NCBI RefSeq assembly: GCF_027938815.1
Contig: NZ_CP115913.1
Location: 2,142,001-2,206,000 of the forward strand
Source: Oceanirhabdus sp. W0125-5
GTDB taxonomy: Bacteria; Bacillota; Clostridia; Clostridiales; Clostridiaceae
Length of the DNA: 64,000 bases
Direction of reading: 5' to 3'
The notes beneath the pieces were generated by a model. That model had not been told where the DNA came from and searched no databases. It saw only the letters and a program-made list of their open reading frames with translations. Positions within the stretch are counted from its first letter, which is position 1, and every line of letters begins with the position of its first letter. Below are positions 44,051 through 54,292 of the stretch, in pieces. The position numbers and the translations under genes are program-made.

Positions 44051-46084
44051 TTAAATTTTGAACTTATTAACCATATCATTTAAACCTTGAGCTAATTCAG
44101 ATTGAGTTTCAGCAACCTTTCCAACCTCATCAGCTGCTTCTGTAGTATGATTTATGTTTTCGCTTATATTAGAAATGTTAGATGTTACATCAGTTACAGT
44201 ATTTGTAACTGATTCAATTGCTCTTACTAATTCTTCAACAGAAGAAGAGATTTCTTCTGAGTTACTTGATAAGTCTTGAACTAAGTTTGAAACTTCCTCT
44301 GAATCCTTTAAGGAAGACTCTGCTCTATCAATCATAACATTATAATCACTTACAACCTTTTCATCCATAAATTTAAGAAGATTATTTGAATTGGTAGATA
44401 AGTTTTGGAAGGCAACCATAACTTGCCTAACAGTTTGCTGAATGTTTGCAACTGTTTCGGAAGATTGTGATGCTAATTTTGAAACCTCATCAGCAACAAC
44501 AGCAAATCCTCTTCCTTGTTCTCCTGCTCTTGCAGCTTCAATTGCTGCGTTAAGTGATAATAGATTAGTTTTCTCAGAAATATCAGCAATTATATCAGCC
44601 ATATTGCTTATTTCTTCAACAATTTTACCTTCCTCAATTGCTTTTAAGATTAATTCCTGCTTTTCCTTATAAGTCACTAAAGCATCAGTTTTAGCCTTTT
44701 CAAAATCAACCTTCATAGTATGTGCGCTATTTTCAATTTCTTTAGCAAAGGCATTACCTTCAACAGCCTTATTTTTTAATCTATCTAAAACTACTTGTAT
44801 CTCTAATCCAGAAGCATTCATTTCTTCAGTAGCCGCACTTGTTTCTTCCATTGCAGCAGCTATTTCATGTGTACTGCCATTTATACTCTGAATTTGTCCA
44901 GTTACTTCTTCAATTGTAGCAGATAACTCCTCACTACTTGAACTAACTTCTTGACTATTTGAAGAAATACCTTCAATTAATCCTTGAAGTTCCTCAGCCA
45001 TTGTATTTATTCCTGAACTTATTTGTCCTATTTCATCCTGTGATTTAATTTTAGTTCTTGCGGTTAAATCTCCTTGAGCAATTCTCTTGATTAAATCTAA
45101 TAAATTAGGAATTTCTTTTAAGAGGTGTTTAATTATAAATAAATTAATAACAATAAGAAGAACTAATCCTATAAAGAAGATAATAAATATTATGAAATTT
45201 AATTTATTTAATTCCCTTAGTGCTTCTTTTTTTGAGATATTTGTTCCAACTGACCAACCGCATGCTTTGACAGGAGCAAAAGAGTTATATTTTTCTGAAT
45301 TATTATAAATATATTCATCTGTACCTATCTCTCCATTTACCATCCTTTTTGCTATTTCGCCTACTTTACCTTCTATTTCCGTCATGTTGTCTTTTAATAT
45401 TTTTGAACTATCAGGATGATATATTACTGTTCCAGTTTTATCGATTAAGAAAGAATATCCGGATTCACCAAATGTATATCCAGCCATAATTGTTCCTAAA
45501 GAATCAATAGTAATATCTATAGCTACTGCACCTAATGATTTTCCCTTTGACATTATTGGTCTAGCTATAGTCATAACTGTTTTCCCAGTAACTTTATCAG
45601 TATATGGTTCTGTAAAAAATAATTTCCCCGATTTAACTGTATCTATATACCACTTTCTAGAATGTAAATCCCAATCAGATTTCTGTTCATATTCATCATG
45701 AGTTAATATGTAATTAGCTTCATCCAATACCAGATATACTAAAGAAATATTGTCATTATTTATTTGTGTATTTTTAAAAGTCTGTACAATGCTATAATAT
45801 TTATCATTAGATTTAACTTCATTTTTAACTTTAACCTCATTCATAAATTCAAGTATATTTACATCATTAACTAGCTGGTCTACTATCTTTGATTTATTGG
45901 CGAAAAAAGCAGAAATTTCTTGAGATAGATTCACTGCTTCATATGTTAAAGATGATTTAACATTTTCGGTGATATTATTTTCAAAATAAATATTAATAAT
46001 GAATCCTGTTATTGAAAAAATTAATGTAGATAAAATAAAAAAACTTCCTAAAATCTTTGATATAATTTGTTTCCTGAATTTCAC
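44051..46084 (-). CDS. Methyl-accepting chemotaxis protein with dCACHE sensor, 677 aa
   Basis: The layout is TM1 (about 10-32), an extracellular double-CACHE domain (35-285), TM2 (295-318), HAMP and a cytoplasmic signalling hairpin. The hairpin tip reads [34 protein letters not shown]. The CACHE domain contains [16 protein letters not shown] and the [14 protein letters not shown] block, as in amino-acid sensors. It is a paralogue of the gene at 46379-48412, which has exactly the same length. A sigma-D-like promoter may precede it. Confidence 0.95.
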   Translation of the reverse strand: MKFRKQIISKILGSFFILSTLIFSITGFIINIYFENNITENVKSSLTYEAVNLSQEISAFFANKSKIVDQLVNDVNILEFMNEVKVKNEVKSNDKYYSIVQTFKNTQINNDNISLVYLVLDEANYILTHDEYEQKSDWDLHSRKWYIDTVKSGKLFFTEPYTDKVTGKTVMTIARPIMSKGKSLGAVAIDITIDSLGTIMAGYTFGESGYSFLIDKTGTVIYHPDSSKILKDNMTEIEGKVGEIAKRMVNGEIGTDEYIYNNSEKYNSFAPVKACGWSVGTNISKKEALRELNKLNFIIFIIFFIGLVLLIVINLFIIKHLLKEIPNLLDLIKRIAQGDLTARTKIKSQDEIGQISSGINTMAEELQGLIEGISSNSQEVSSSSEELSATIEEVTGQIQSINGSTHEIAAAMEETSAATEEMNASGLEIQVVLDRLKNKAVEGNAFAKEIENSAHTMKVDFEKAKTDALVTYKEKQELILKAIEEGKIVEEISNMADIIADISEKTNLLSLNAAIEAARAGEQGRGFAVVADEVSKLASQSSETVANIQQTVRQVMVAFQNLSTNSNNLLKFMDEKVVSDYNVMIDRAESSLKDSEEVSNLVQDLSSNSEEISSSVEELVRAIESVTNTVTDVTSNISNISENINHTTEAADEVGKVAETQSELAQGLNDMVNKFKI

Positions 46085-46178
46085 TTAAATCCCTCCAAGT
46101 ATTTGTAATCATTCAATCAATATCCATAAACCTATGGGAAAACTAAAACCTCCTAAAATAATAAGTATTCTAATAATT

Positions 46179-46205
46179 AAGTCGTAATATTTTAAAAATT
46201 CTTTA
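46179..46205 (-). promoter_or_regulatory. Candidate sigma-D (flagellar) promoter of the first chemoreceptor gene
   Basis: The minus strand has TAAA (46202-46205), 15 bases, then TACGACTT. The TAAA and spacing fit the motility sigma; the -10 keeps only the CGA core of GCCGATAT. The second receptor gene has the same arrangement. Confidence 0.35.
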
Positions 46206-46295
46206 CAATTATTAAAAAGTATATATAGTTATTTGTGTATTAATGTTGAATTGTGGTATTTTATGCTGTAAATAATGTTTTTTTACGTATTTAAT

Positions 46296-46336
46296 AAAAC
46301 AATGACTAATCAAAGGGCGATTAGTCATTGTTTTTA
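46296..46336 (-). terminator. Terminator of the second chemoreceptor gene
   Basis: AAAACAATGACTAAT and ATTAGTCATTGTTTT are near-perfect arms. Confidence 0.87.
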
Positions 46337-46378
46337 AAATTTATTTTGAAGGTTTAATAAAATAAAATTGAACTTTTC

Positions 46379-48412
46379 TTAAATTTTGAATTTGTTTACC
46401 ATATCATTTAATCCTTGAGCTAAATCAGATTGAGTTTCAGCTACTTTGCTAACTTCATCAGCAGCGTCTGTAGTGTGGTTTATATTTTCACTTATATTTG
46501 TAATATTTGATGTTACATCAGTTACAGTATTAGTAACTGAGCTAATTGCTCTTATTAGTTCTTCAACTGAAGATGAGATCTCTTCTGAATTAGTTGATAA
46601 ATCATGAACTAAGCCTGAAACCTCCTCTGAATCCTTTAAGGTAGATTCTGCTCTATCAATCATAACATTGTAATCACTTACTACCTTCTCATCCATAAAT
46701 TTAAGAAGGTTATTTGAATTACTAGACAAGTTTTGGAAAGCAATCTTAACTTGCCCAACTGTCTGTTGAATGTTTGTAACAGTTTGTGAAGATTGTGATG
46801 CTAATTTTGAAACCTCATCTGCAACAACAGCAAAACCTCTTCCTTGTTCTCCTGCTCTTGCAGCTTCTATTGCTGCATTTAATGATAGGAGGTTTGTCTT
46901 TTCAGCAATATCAGCGATGATATCAGCCATATTACTAATTTCTTCAACAATCTTACCTTCTTCAATAGCACTTAAAATTGATTCCTGTTTTTCTTTGTAA
47001 GTGACTAAAGCATCGTTTTTAGCCTTTTCAAAATCTACTTTCATACTATGAGCACTTTTTTCAATTTCTTTAGCAAAAGTATTACCTTCTACAGCTTTGT
47101 TTTTTAATCTATCTAAAACAGTTTGAATTTCTAATCCAGAAGCATTCATTTCTTCAGTAGCAGCACTTGTTTCTTCCATTGCAGCTGCAATTTCATGGGT
47201 GCTTCCATTTATATTTTGAATTTGACCAGTTACTTCTTCAATTGTAGCTGATAGTTCCTCACTGCTTGCACTAACTTCTTGACTATTTAATGAAATACCT
47301 TGAATTAATCCTTGAAGTTCATCAGCCATTGTATTTATTGCTAAGCTTATTTGACCAATTTCATCTTTTGATTTTACTTGAGCTCTTGCAGTTAAATCTC
47401 CTTTAGCGATTCTCTTAATTATATCTAATAGAGTAGGGATTTCTTTTAAAAGGTATTTAATAAGTAAGAAGGCTACAAGAAGAAGTATTATTAAACCTGA
47501 TGCAAAAGCTACAAGCATTGTAAGGTTCAATTTAACTAATCCTTTAAGAACTTCTTTCTTTGTTATATTAGTTCCTACTGACCAACCATTTACTGTAACA
47601 GGAGCATATGAGAAGAATTTTCCTTCTTTATTGTATTCGTATTCATCTGTTCCACTTTTGCCATTTACCATCTTCTTACCGATTTCACCAAGGGTACCGT
47701 CCATTTCTGTCATATTATCATTTAAGATTTTTGAACTATCCGGATGATATATTATAGTTCCTTTTTTATCAATTAATATTGAATAACCTGTTTCCCCTAG
47801 AGTATATTGGCTCATAATATTTGATAAATCGTTTATAGTTATATCAATTGCTATTGCGCCTATTGTTTTCCCATTAGAAAAAATTGGCTTAGCTATAGTT
47901 AAAACGTTTTTATCTATAGTATCGTCATAATAAGGTTCAGTAAAAAATAAATCGCCTTCAGCAACTGTATCAATATACCATTGTCTTGAATGTAAGTCCC
48001 AATCAGAACCAGGCTCCCATTCATCATCAATAACAATGTAATTTGCATCATGTAAAACTAAATAAACATATTCAATATTCTCATTATTTTCTTTAGTATT
48101 TTTAAAGGTTTGAACTATATCATTATATTTACCATTAGCTCTCGCTTCATTTTTAACTTTAACTTCATTCATATAATTTAGAATATTTTTATCATGAGAA
48201 AGCTGTTCTACAATTTTTGCTTTATCTCTAAAGAATGATGAAACTTCTTTTGAGAGAATATTAGCTTCATAGCTTAAATCCTTTTTAACATTTTCAATGA
48301 TATTGTTTCGTGTGTATGTATTTACAACTAATCCTGTTGCTGAAAAAATTATTACAGATAAAATTAAAAAACTTCCAATAATTTTAGCAGCAATGTTTTT
48401 CTTTAAGTTCAT
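46379..48412 (-). CDS. Methyl-accepting chemotaxis protein, paralogue of its neighbour, 677 aa
   Basis: It has the same architecture as the receptor at 44051-46084: TM1, dCACHE, TM2, HAMP and signalling domain. The cytoplasmic half is almost identical ([34 protein letters not shown]), while the sensor half differs more (for example [23 protein letters not shown]). This points to a tandem duplication followed by change of ligand. It has its own terminator and ribosome binding site (GAGGAGG). Confidence 0.95.
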   Translation of the reverse strand: MNLKKNIAAKIIGSFLILSVIIFSATGLVVNTYTRNNIIENVKKDLSYEANILSKEVSSFFRDKAKIVEQLSHDKNILNYMNEVKVKNEARANGKYNDIVQTFKNTKENNENIEYVYLVLHDANYIVIDDEWEPGSDWDLHSRQWYIDTVAEGDLFFTEPYYDDTIDKNVLTIAKPIFSNGKTIGAIAIDITINDLSNIMSQYTLGETGYSILIDKKGTIIYHPDSSKILNDNMTEMDGTLGEIGKKMVNGKSGTDEYEYNKEGKFFSYAPVTVNGWSVGTNITKKEVLKGLVKLNLTMLVAFASGLIILLLVAFLLIKYLLKEIPTLLDIIKRIAKGDLTARAQVKSKDEIGQISLAINTMADELQGLIQGISLNSQEVSASSEELSATIEEVTGQIQNINGSTHEIAAAMEETSAATEEMNASGLEIQTVLDRLKNKAVEGNTFAKEIEKSAHSMKVDFEKAKNDALVTYKEKQESILSAIEEGKIVEEISNMADIIADIAEKTNLLSLNAAIEAARAGEQGRGFAVVADEVSKLASQSSQTVTNIQQTVGQVKIAFQNLSSNSNNLLKFMDEKVVSDYNVMIDRAESTLKDSEEVSGLVHDLSTNSEEISSSVEELIRAISSVTNTVTDVTSNITNISENINHTTDAADEVSKVAETQSDLAQGLNDMVNKFKI

Positions 48413-48491
48413 ACATTGTCCTCCTCTTAAGTTTAAATATATTAAATATAAATTTTAATTTGTTTAAAGAAAATATAAAATCATATTATAT

Positions 48492-48518
48492 ATGTCGATG
48501 AGGTGTTTTTTTTCTTTA
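48492..48518 (-). promoter_or_regulatory. Candidate sigma-D promoter of the second chemoreceptor gene
   Basis: The minus strand has TAAA (48515-48518), 15 bases, then ATCGACAT, five of eight matches to GCCGATAT. It lies about 80 bases before the gene. The rest of the 373-base gap to 48785 shows only AT-rich DNA and the inverted repeat at 48686. Confidence 0.4.
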
Positions 48519-48685
48519 TACTTACCATGAGGAAAATTGCATAGAAATTTATGAGAATGAATATTAAATTATCCATAAAAGCTAATTGTTTAGAGAAATA
48601 TAAAGTTAAAATGAATATTTATGCAATACAGGAATGTTTGTCAGTGTAAAAGTGTCGAAATATGTGGAAGAATATTATATAACTA

Positions 48686-48715
48686 ACCATAAATACATTT
48701 AATAGAATTTATGGT
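48686..48715. promoter_or_regulatory. 9-bp inverted repeat before the 2TM gene
   Basis: ACCATAAAT and ATTTATGGT are perfect arms around 12 bases, followed by ATTATATATT, which could hold a -10. An operator is possible. Confidence 0.3.
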
Positions 48716-48785
48716 ATTATATATTTATAAAGATTGTATATAGTAAAGTTATAAATCAATATTTTAGAGGAGGTAAAGTGAAGAA

Positions 48786-49193
48786 ATGGATGATTTTAAG
48801 AATAGGGTAGAGGAAGAAATTTATAAAACAGCAAAAAAAAGATTAAAAATAAAGAGAGGTTTTAAAATTCACAGAGGTATATATGTGGTTACGGTAGTGT
48901 TATTGACCTTAATGATGACAGCTATTGGGATATTTGATGGGGGGTTAATTGATTCAATTTTAGCATCATTAGTTGTTGCATCAGGATGGGGTATGGCAGT
49001 TGGAATACACTTTGTCGTTGCCATGAGTAGGTTGAAAGCATTAGATGGGAATGAGTTAGAAAGAGAAATTGCATATTTAAAAGGAAGAACAGGATATAAT
49101 TCATTAGAAGAAGAGAAAAGTAATGATGTATTTAATATGAACATGAATAAAATTAAAAATCAAAAATCTATAGAGAAGCATGAAAGGCATTAG
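48786..49193 (+). CDS. 2TM-domain small membrane protein, 135 aa
   Basis: The protein is RVEEEIYKTAKKRLKIKRGFKIHRGIYV, then two membrane helices (VVTVVLLTLMMTAIGIF and SLVVASGWGMAVGIHFVVAM), then a charged tail with LEREIAYLKG. This matches the 2TM domain, often found in histidine kinases or as small stand-alone proteins. Function is unknown. The start follows GAGGAGG. Confidence 0.78.
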   Translation: MDDFKNRVEEEIYKTAKKRLKIKRGFKIHRGIYVVTVVLLTLMMTAIGIFDGGLIDSILASLVVASGWGMAVGIHFVVAMSRLKALDGNELEREIAYLKGRTGYNSLEEEKSNDVFNMNMNKIKNQKSIEKHERH

Positions 49194-49213
49194 ATTAATA
49201 TCTAGTGCCTTTT
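49184..49213. terminator. Bidirectional terminator between the 2TM gene and the AraC gene
   Basis: AAGGCATTAGAT and ATCTAGTGCCTT pair around TAAT (one G-T pair), with A and T runs on both sides. Confidence 0.82.
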
Positions 49214-50105
49214 AAATATTCATATGTATTTTTCTAAATTCTGAAGGTAGCATATTCAAGTGTTTTTTAAAGGTTCTTGTAAAATGAGTGGTATCATTAA
49301 AACCAACTCTGTATGCTATTTCTGATATTGGTAATAGAGTATCTTTAAGCATCATTGAAGAAATTTTAATTCTAATTTGAATTAAGTAGTTTTTTATTGT
49401 ATAACCAGTTTCAGACACAAATTTTTGAGCAAGGGTTGTTCTGTTTATATTAAATTTTTGTTCTAGATCATTAATAGTAATTTTACTTGAATAATTAGTA
49501 TGAAGGTATAAAATAATTTCATTTAATTCTGAAGAGGAACTAATCATAGATATGTTATTATCTTCCTCGTACTCAGTATACAGATACTGTATAAGAAATA
49601 ATATTTCTAAGAAAAAAGATCTAGATCTACATGGCCAGAAGTTATTTTCAAAGGTAGTGGTTTCTTTTATTATTGCATTACTTAGATTAGATAATCTTTT
49701 AAGAGAGCCATAGCTCATATCAATTATACCCTTATAAGTTTTATTTTGTTCAAAAAATGGGAGTAATAAAAAGAAATTTCTCATATGAAGTTGGTTTAAT
49801 TTTTTAGCATTATTATTAATATTATCAAGTGTAAATTCAGTTTGAATTGTAGTTGGCGAAAAATAAATAACATCAGCATCAAGAGAATTATCTTTTTCTA
49901 AAAATATTTCATCTTTTTCATTTAAGCAAAGAATACTTGGAGCCATAAATATTATGGAAGTATTGTTTAGATTAATAATTCCTGCTCCAGATTTGATAAT
50001 GATAATCCTATACATATTATGACTATCAGATGAAAATGGATCTTTTGAAGTAATAAAAATTGGAATCGAACGCCCAGTTTCATTATTTACTGTAGATAAA
50101 CTCAT
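49212..50105 (-). CDS. AraC-family transcriptional regulator, 297 aa
   Basis: The C-terminal third has the two AraC helix-turn-helix motifs: ITINDLEQKFNINRTTLAQKFVSE and ISEIAYRVGFNDTTHFTRTFKKHL. The N-terminal 190 residues resemble the AraC cupin only loosely (IIIIKSGAGIINLNNTSIIFMAPSI). It starts after AGAGGGG. It lies downstream of the hydrolase-fusion gene in the same direction, separated by 139 bases with a palindrome, and may control that gene. Confidence 0.9.
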   Translation of the reverse strand: MSLSTVNNETGRSIPIFITSKDPFSSDSHNMYRIIIIKSGAGIINLNNTSIIFMAPSILCLNEKDEIFLEKDNSLDADVIYFSPTTIQTEFTLDNINNNAKKLNQLHMRNFFLLLPFFEQNKTYKGIIDMSYGSLKRLSNLSNAIIKETTTFENNFWPCRSRSFFLEILFLIQYLYTEYEEDNNISMISSSSELNEIILYLHTNYSSKITINDLEQKFNINRTTLAQKFVSETGYTIKNYLIQIRIKISSMMLKDTLLPISEIAYRVGFNDTTHFTRTFKKHLNMLPSEFRKIHMNI

Positions 50106-50193
50106 GAAAGCACCCCTCTTAAAGTCATTTTACAGGTATTATAACATATTTCTAATGATTGTTAAAAGAGGTTTTTTATTCCTAAACAAGAAA

Positions 50194-50223
50194 TTCAGAA
50201 GATTACTATAGTAACCTTCTGAA
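50194..50223. terminator. 30-bp near-perfect palindrome between the hydrolase fusion and the AraC gene
   Basis: TTCAGAAG-A-TTACTATAGTAA-C-CTTCTGAA has two mispaired positions only. On the minus strand it is followed by TTTCTTGTTT, so it can terminate the hydrolase gene. The symmetry also fits an AraC or other dimer operator. Confidence 0.5.
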
Positions 50224-50244
50224 TCTTGAAATAATTTTGGGAAA

Positions 50245-51855
50245 TTATTTTAACTTTAAACTCTTTAAGAATGTTTTTACAGCATTCCAGTATGAGTCAT
50301 TATCATTAGAACTTTTCCACAAAGCTTGGGAGCCATGATACCCTTGTGATTCTGGTATAAAGCACACTTTATCCTTACTAGAGATAGCCTCATATAATGG
50401 ACGATACCACTGTTCTTCAGGTTTTGAACCTGTTATAAACACAGGTAATTGTAGTTCTTTTGCATATTTTGCAATACTTTTATTTTCAATCTTAAAGTAT
50501 TCACCGGGGGCAAAGGCAAGTACAGCTCGTACATTATCACTATATTTTTGTGATATTGCTAGAACAAGAGAAGCTGAATAAGAACTACCCCATGTTATGA
50601 TATCTTCATATCCAAGTTCCTCATGAGCATATTGAATAGCAGCTTCAATATCTACTAAGGCATCAGGATGTGTATGAGCAAGACCATTTTCAAGGGCTCG
50701 AAGCACTGTTTTATTGTCTACACCATTAATGCTTGCACCGCTTCTAGCATCTATAGCCATTACATTGTATCCTAACTCATTTAGTCTTGGTGCAATTTCT
50801 AAATATTCTCCACGGCTCCATCTTGCTCTGTGGAATAATAAAATAATTGGAGAAGTATTGTCAATTAAATATAGATCAGCAGTAATATCTAATCCATCAA
50901 GGGAAGGGAATACAAATGTTTCATTTCTAGGTGTTTTTTTTGCTTCATCTTCCCAATGTCCTGACAAATAACTTTCCATTGCTTGCAGGTTAAGAATATT
51001 ATCGATATTTCCTTTATGGAATCTGTCTGGTTCTTCTGTATTTATAACAGACATATCCAAAACGCAATCTTGAATTTTAATATTTTCATATAGTGAATTT
51101 TTCAGTTTATCTAATGTAGTTGGTAATTTCATTTTCCTATATACTGATTTAACCTTTGAGTAAAGGTTTTTTAAATAACTTAATTGATTATTAATAGCGA
51201 ATTCCGCATCTATTATGTCTCCGTGTCCAGGTATTATTAAATCATAATTGTTATTTTTAATTTTTTCTAAAGTTTCTATTAAAGTGTGGTAAGAACCACC
51301 AAACTTTAAATTTGACCCTACATTTGTAACAACCACATCTCCGGCTATTAGGAGATTTTCATTTGTAAGTTCTACACTATCATGAAGATCATCTGCATGA
51401 CCAGGTGTTTTTACTATCTTTAATTTTGCTTCACCCATTTCAATTATTTGGCCATCAGTTGTATTTCTTGGAGTGAAAAAGTGTCCATCATCAACTTTGA
51501 ATTTTCCGTAATTTCCAGTGTGATCACCATGTAGATGAGTTACTATTATGTTTTCTAATGTTAACTTTTCCTTTTCAATAAACTCTTTGATTCTAAGACC
51601 TTCAGCTTCATTATACCCAAGATCCACTAAAGTAGCTTTATCGCCATATACAACTAACACCATATTAACGCTATTCATTGTTCCAGTACTTACATATACA
51701 TGTTTTGAAACTTTTGTCCAATCTTTTAACTTATAAAGAACTTTTGACTCATTATCTTTCGTTGATCCCATAGCAGTAGCTGTACTGCTTGCTAATAAAC
51801 TCATTACTAAAAACCCCCAAAACAATATTTTTAACCCCTTACTTTTAATGTTCAA
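50245..51855 (-). CDS. Secreted metallo-beta-lactamase-fold / alpha-beta hydrolase fusion, 536 aa
   Basis: The TTG at 51855 follows AAGGGGG by 8 bases. A signal peptide covers about 1-29 (LKILFWGFLVMSLLASSTATA). Residues 40-225 form an MBL-fold domain with the metal motif H107-L-H109-G-D111-H112 and later TPGHADD, AGDVV and PGHGD. After a linker, residues 320-536 form an alpha/beta hydrolase with the nucleophile elbow GSSYS (S425), VMAIDARSG, and a C-terminal His in GYHGSQ. Both active sites look intact. The substrate is unknown; two-step hydrolysis of an extracellular ester, lactone or beta-lactam is an inference. Confidence 0.87.
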   Translation of the reverse strand: MNIKSKGLKILFWGFLVMSLLASSTATAMGSTKDNESKVLYKLKDWTKVSKHVYVSTGTMNSVNMVLVVYGDKATLVDLGYNEAEGLRIKEFIEKEKLTLENIIVTHLHGDHTGNYGKFKVDDGHFFTPRNTTDGQIIEMGEAKLKIVKTPGHADDLHDSVELTNENLLIAGDVVVTNVGSNLKFGGSYHTLIETLEKIKNNNYDLIIPGHGDIIDAEFAINNQLSYLKNLYSKVKSVYRKMKLPTTLDKLKNSLYENIKIQDCVLDMSVINTEEPDRFHKGNIDNILNLQAMESYLSGHWEDEAKKTPRNETFVFPSLDGLDITADLYLIDNTSPIILLFHRARWSRGEYLEIAPRLNELGYNVMAIDARSGASINGVDNKTVLRALENGLAHTHPDALVDIEAAIQYAHEELGYEDIITWGSSYSASLVLAISQKYSDNVRAVLAFAPGEYFKIENKSIAKYAKELQLPVFITGSKPEEQWYRPLYEAISSKDKVCFIPESQGYHGSQALWKSSNDNDSYWNAVKTFLKSLKLK

Positions 51856-51971
51856 ATACAATTCCCCCTTAATAAATATAATTTAATTAATACCCTGAAT
51901 AAATATTATCATTGGGGTAAGTCTTCAACAACAGAGATATAACAGGAATAATCGGCTTTTTTACAAAATTA

Positions 51972-52010
51972 CAAAAAAACATAAGGACATGTAGCCGAAG
52001 CTACATGCCC
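51972..52010 (-). terminator. Terminator of the second spore protein gene
   Basis: CATGTAGC, CGAA-type loop and GCTACATG pair; on the minus strand a T-run (TTTTTTTG) follows. Confidence 0.85.
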
Positions 52011-52036
52011 TATGTATTCAATCCCCCATGTGAAGA

Positions 52037-52216
52037 TTATAGGTTTTGCTCGTATTGTTGAACCATTTTCTTAACCATTTCTCCACCAACAGAACCACAT
52101 TGCTTAGCTGTTAAGTTTCCGTTGTACTCAGTAAATTGAACACCTAGTTCACTTGCAGTTTCCATTTTAAATCTTGCTAATCCTTCTTTTGCTTCAGGTA
52201 CTAAATTTTTAGCCAT
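52037..52216 (-). CDS. Small acid-soluble spore protein, alpha/beta type, 59 aa
   Basis: The sequence differs from the 11603-11782 product at only a handful of positions: LVPEAKEGLARFKMETA, SELGVQFTEYNGNLTAKQCG, then VGGEMVKKMVQQYEQNL. It should bind forespore DNA. It starts after AGGAGG. Its upstream DNA shares the conserved promoter blocks with the other two copies. It lies between the hydrolase fusion and an ABC exporter, unrelated to both. Confidence 0.95.
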   Translation of the reverse strand: MAKNLVPEAKEGLARFKMETASELGVQFTEYNGNLTAKQCGSVGGEMVKKMVQQYEQNL

Positions 52217-52274
52217 TAATTATTCCTCCTTTGTAATGGTTTGTAATACTAGTTTGTACTAAGGAGGACGTTAT

Positions 52275-52311
52275 TATTATGGTAGATTAACGGGAAATTT
52301 GGTTAGAATTA
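52275..52311 (-). promoter_or_regulatory. Conserved upstream block of the second spore protein gene
   Basis: The minus strand reads TTCTAACCA, then CCCGTTAATCTAC directly before CATAATA. The stretch CCCGTTAATCTACCAT is identical to the copy upstream of the gene at 11603. A sigma-G-type promoter is likely. Confidence 0.55.
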
Positions 52312-52335
52312 CTGTACAACCCATATTAAGATAAG

Positions 52336-53070
52336 TTATTCTAAAATATCTTTTCTTTTAAATATTATTTGACTGATTAAAAAGAAAACTATTGAATATA
52401 ATCCAATTGCAATTAAACCTTCAATTAAAGTATCCTTTGGAGCTTTATCTATAAATAAGGTGAAATAAGTTGTAATTAAATATTTTCCGCTGCCTTTAAT
52501 TATTTGTCCTGCTATTTCAAGTGCAAAATATAATCCTAAAGATAATCCTATAGCTGCACCACCACTAGATAAATTAATTGCTATAAAGAAAATAATCATA
52601 TCAAATGCCAATAGTGGTAATGTAGATAAAATATATGCTTTAAGTACGTTTAAAAACTCACTAACATCTAAAGCACCGCCAGTTCCTAGAATAATAAAGT
52701 TTAGTATATATGAGATAACCATTGTGAAGAGTAATATCAATACAGTAATAATAACTACTGAAATAACTTTTGAAGCAAAATACTGTAATCTAGAAATTGG
52801 ATGTAACATAGGGAGTTTTAAAGTACCACATTTATATTCATCTGTAATCATATCAGATATTAGTACAACACTGAATATTACCATGATTGCCTCCATAACT
52901 GCCACTAGCATAAATTGTGGTACTATGTGAAGCGTAATTTCTGCTGCTGGCATTTGTTTCTTCATGGTTATACTTCCTAAAATAGCAAGTGCAGTTATTA
53001 TAATTGCAAAAACATAGATTTTTTTACTATGAAATAATTTAAAAAGTTCATTTTTAATTAGACTAAGCAA
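52336..53070 (-). CDS. ABC-2 type transporter permease, 244 aa
   Basis: The protein begins LIKNELFKLFHSKKIYVFAIIITALAILG, the standard start of ABC-2 permeases, and has about six membrane segments, including the central LISDMITDEYKCGTLKLPMLHPISR block. It overlaps the ATPase gene by 8 bases, so the two are translationally coupled. Such pairs often export bacitracin, lantibiotics or other cationic peptides; the substrate is not evident, and no peptide gene is nearby. Confidence 0.92.
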   Translation of the reverse strand: MLSLIKNELFKLFHSKKIYVFAIIITALAILGSITMKKQMPAAEITLHIVPQFMLVAVMEAIMVIFSVVLISDMITDEYKCGTLKLPMLHPISRLQYFASKVISVVIITVLILLFTMVISYILNFIILGTGGALDVSEFLNVLKAYILSTLPLLAFDMIIFFIAINLSSGGAAIGLSLGLYFALEIAGQIIKGSGKYLITTYFTLFIDKAPKDTLIEGLIAIGLYSIVFFLISQIIFKRKDILE

Positions 53071-53989
53071 TTTTATTTCCTCCTTCTGTTGTTTCTATAA
53101 AGAATTCTTCAAGAGATTGATTCTTAGGTATGAGGTATTCAACAACCACTCCATTTTCATTTAAATAACTATTCAATACACCAGATTTTTTCTCATCTAA
53201 GGTAATAAGAATTCCTTTATCAGTATCTTCTACGTGTTCTGCATAGTTTAGTTTTTCAATTAATTCTTTTGCTAATTGATTATTTTGTGTGATTAATTCA
53301 ATTGAGTCATGATCTTTATCTAATAATTCAGATACCGTTCCTTGGACAATAGTTTCCCCCTGATTAATAATTGCAACTCTATTACACATTAATTCAACTT
53401 CGTGGAGGAGATGAGTTGAGATAAAGAAAGTTATATTTTCTTCTTTAGCAAGTTTTATAATTAATTCTCTCACTTCAACCATCCCTTGGGGATCTAGTCC
53501 ATTTGTAGGCTCATCTAGAATTATTAACTGAGGGTTATTTAATAATGCTCTTGCAATACCCAATCTTTGTTTCATCCCTAAAGAGTATGTTTTCATTTTA
53601 TCTTTTGCTCTTTTTTTCATGCCTACAATTTCTAAAACTTCATTAATTCTATCCTTTGATATATTTTTATGAAGATTAGCTATTAATTTTAGATTATCAT
53701 AGCCTGAGAGGTATTCGTAAAATTTAGGCGACTCAACCACCGCGCCTACAGATTCAATTGCTTTGCTAAAATCAGTTTTAACATTATATCCGTTTATTGA
53801 TACTTCACCTTCATTCATCTTGATTAAACCAAGCATCATTCTAATTGTTGTGGTTTTACCAGCTCCATTTGGACCTAAAAAACCGAATACATCACCTTTT
53901 TCAACTTCTAAATTTAAGCTTTTTACAACGTTCTTTTTACCAAATGATTTGCTTAAATTTGAAACTTTAAGAATAGTTTTAGTCTCCAT
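53063..53989 (-). CDS. ABC transporter ATP-binding protein, BcrA type, 308 aa
   Basis: This is the energy subunit of the exporter. Walker A is FLGPNGAGKTTTIRM, the signature is YSLGMKQRLGIARAL, Walker B is LIILDEPTNGLDPQG, followed by the switch His in FFISTHLLHEVE. The C-terminal extension of about 80 residues is typical of BcrA-like proteins. Translation starts at the ATG after a GGGG-rich site. It is first in the two-gene unit with the permease. About 250 bases of promoter DNA without other genes lie upstream. Confidence 0.94.
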   Translation of the reverse strand: METKTILKVSNLSKSFGKKNVVKSLNLEVEKGDVFGFLGPNGAGKTTTIRMMLGLIKMNEGEVSINGYNVKTDFSKAIESVGAVVESPKFYEYLSGYDNLKLIANLHKNISKDRINEVLEIVGMKKRAKDKMKTYSLGMKQRLGIARALLNNPQLIILDEPTNGLDPQGMVEVRELIIKLAKEENITFFISTHLLHEVELMCNRVAIINQGETIVQGTVSELLDKDHDSIELITQNNQLAKELIEKLNYAEHVEDTDKGILITLDEKKSGVLNSYLNENGVVVEYLIPKNQSLEEFFIETTEGGNKIA

Positions 53990-54242
53990 TACTTTACCCC
54001 CTAATAATTTATTTTAACTATTAACTGTAGACATATTTATATTTCTATCACCTAAAATATTAAATAATGACAATGTAAGGGTCTACAACAATAATAATAC
54101 GATATGAGTATGGTAAAATAAAGATTAAAATGTAATAATATACAATTGTTACAAAAAATTAATTATATATTAGTTGGAAAAAATGACTTGTTTAGACGAA
54201 GTAGTGATGATGTATTTACTGTAAAAGGTTAAGGAATATAAT

Positions 54243-54291
54243 AAAAGAGGCATCCAAAAAAGTTTATAAAATCTTTTTTAGATGCCTTTAA
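54243..54291 (-). terminator. Terminator of the third methyl-accepting protein gene
   Basis: AAGAGGCATC and GATGCCTTTA pair, with inner AAAAAAG/CTTTTTT pairing extending the stem. Confidence 0.82.
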
Positions 54292-54292
54292 G

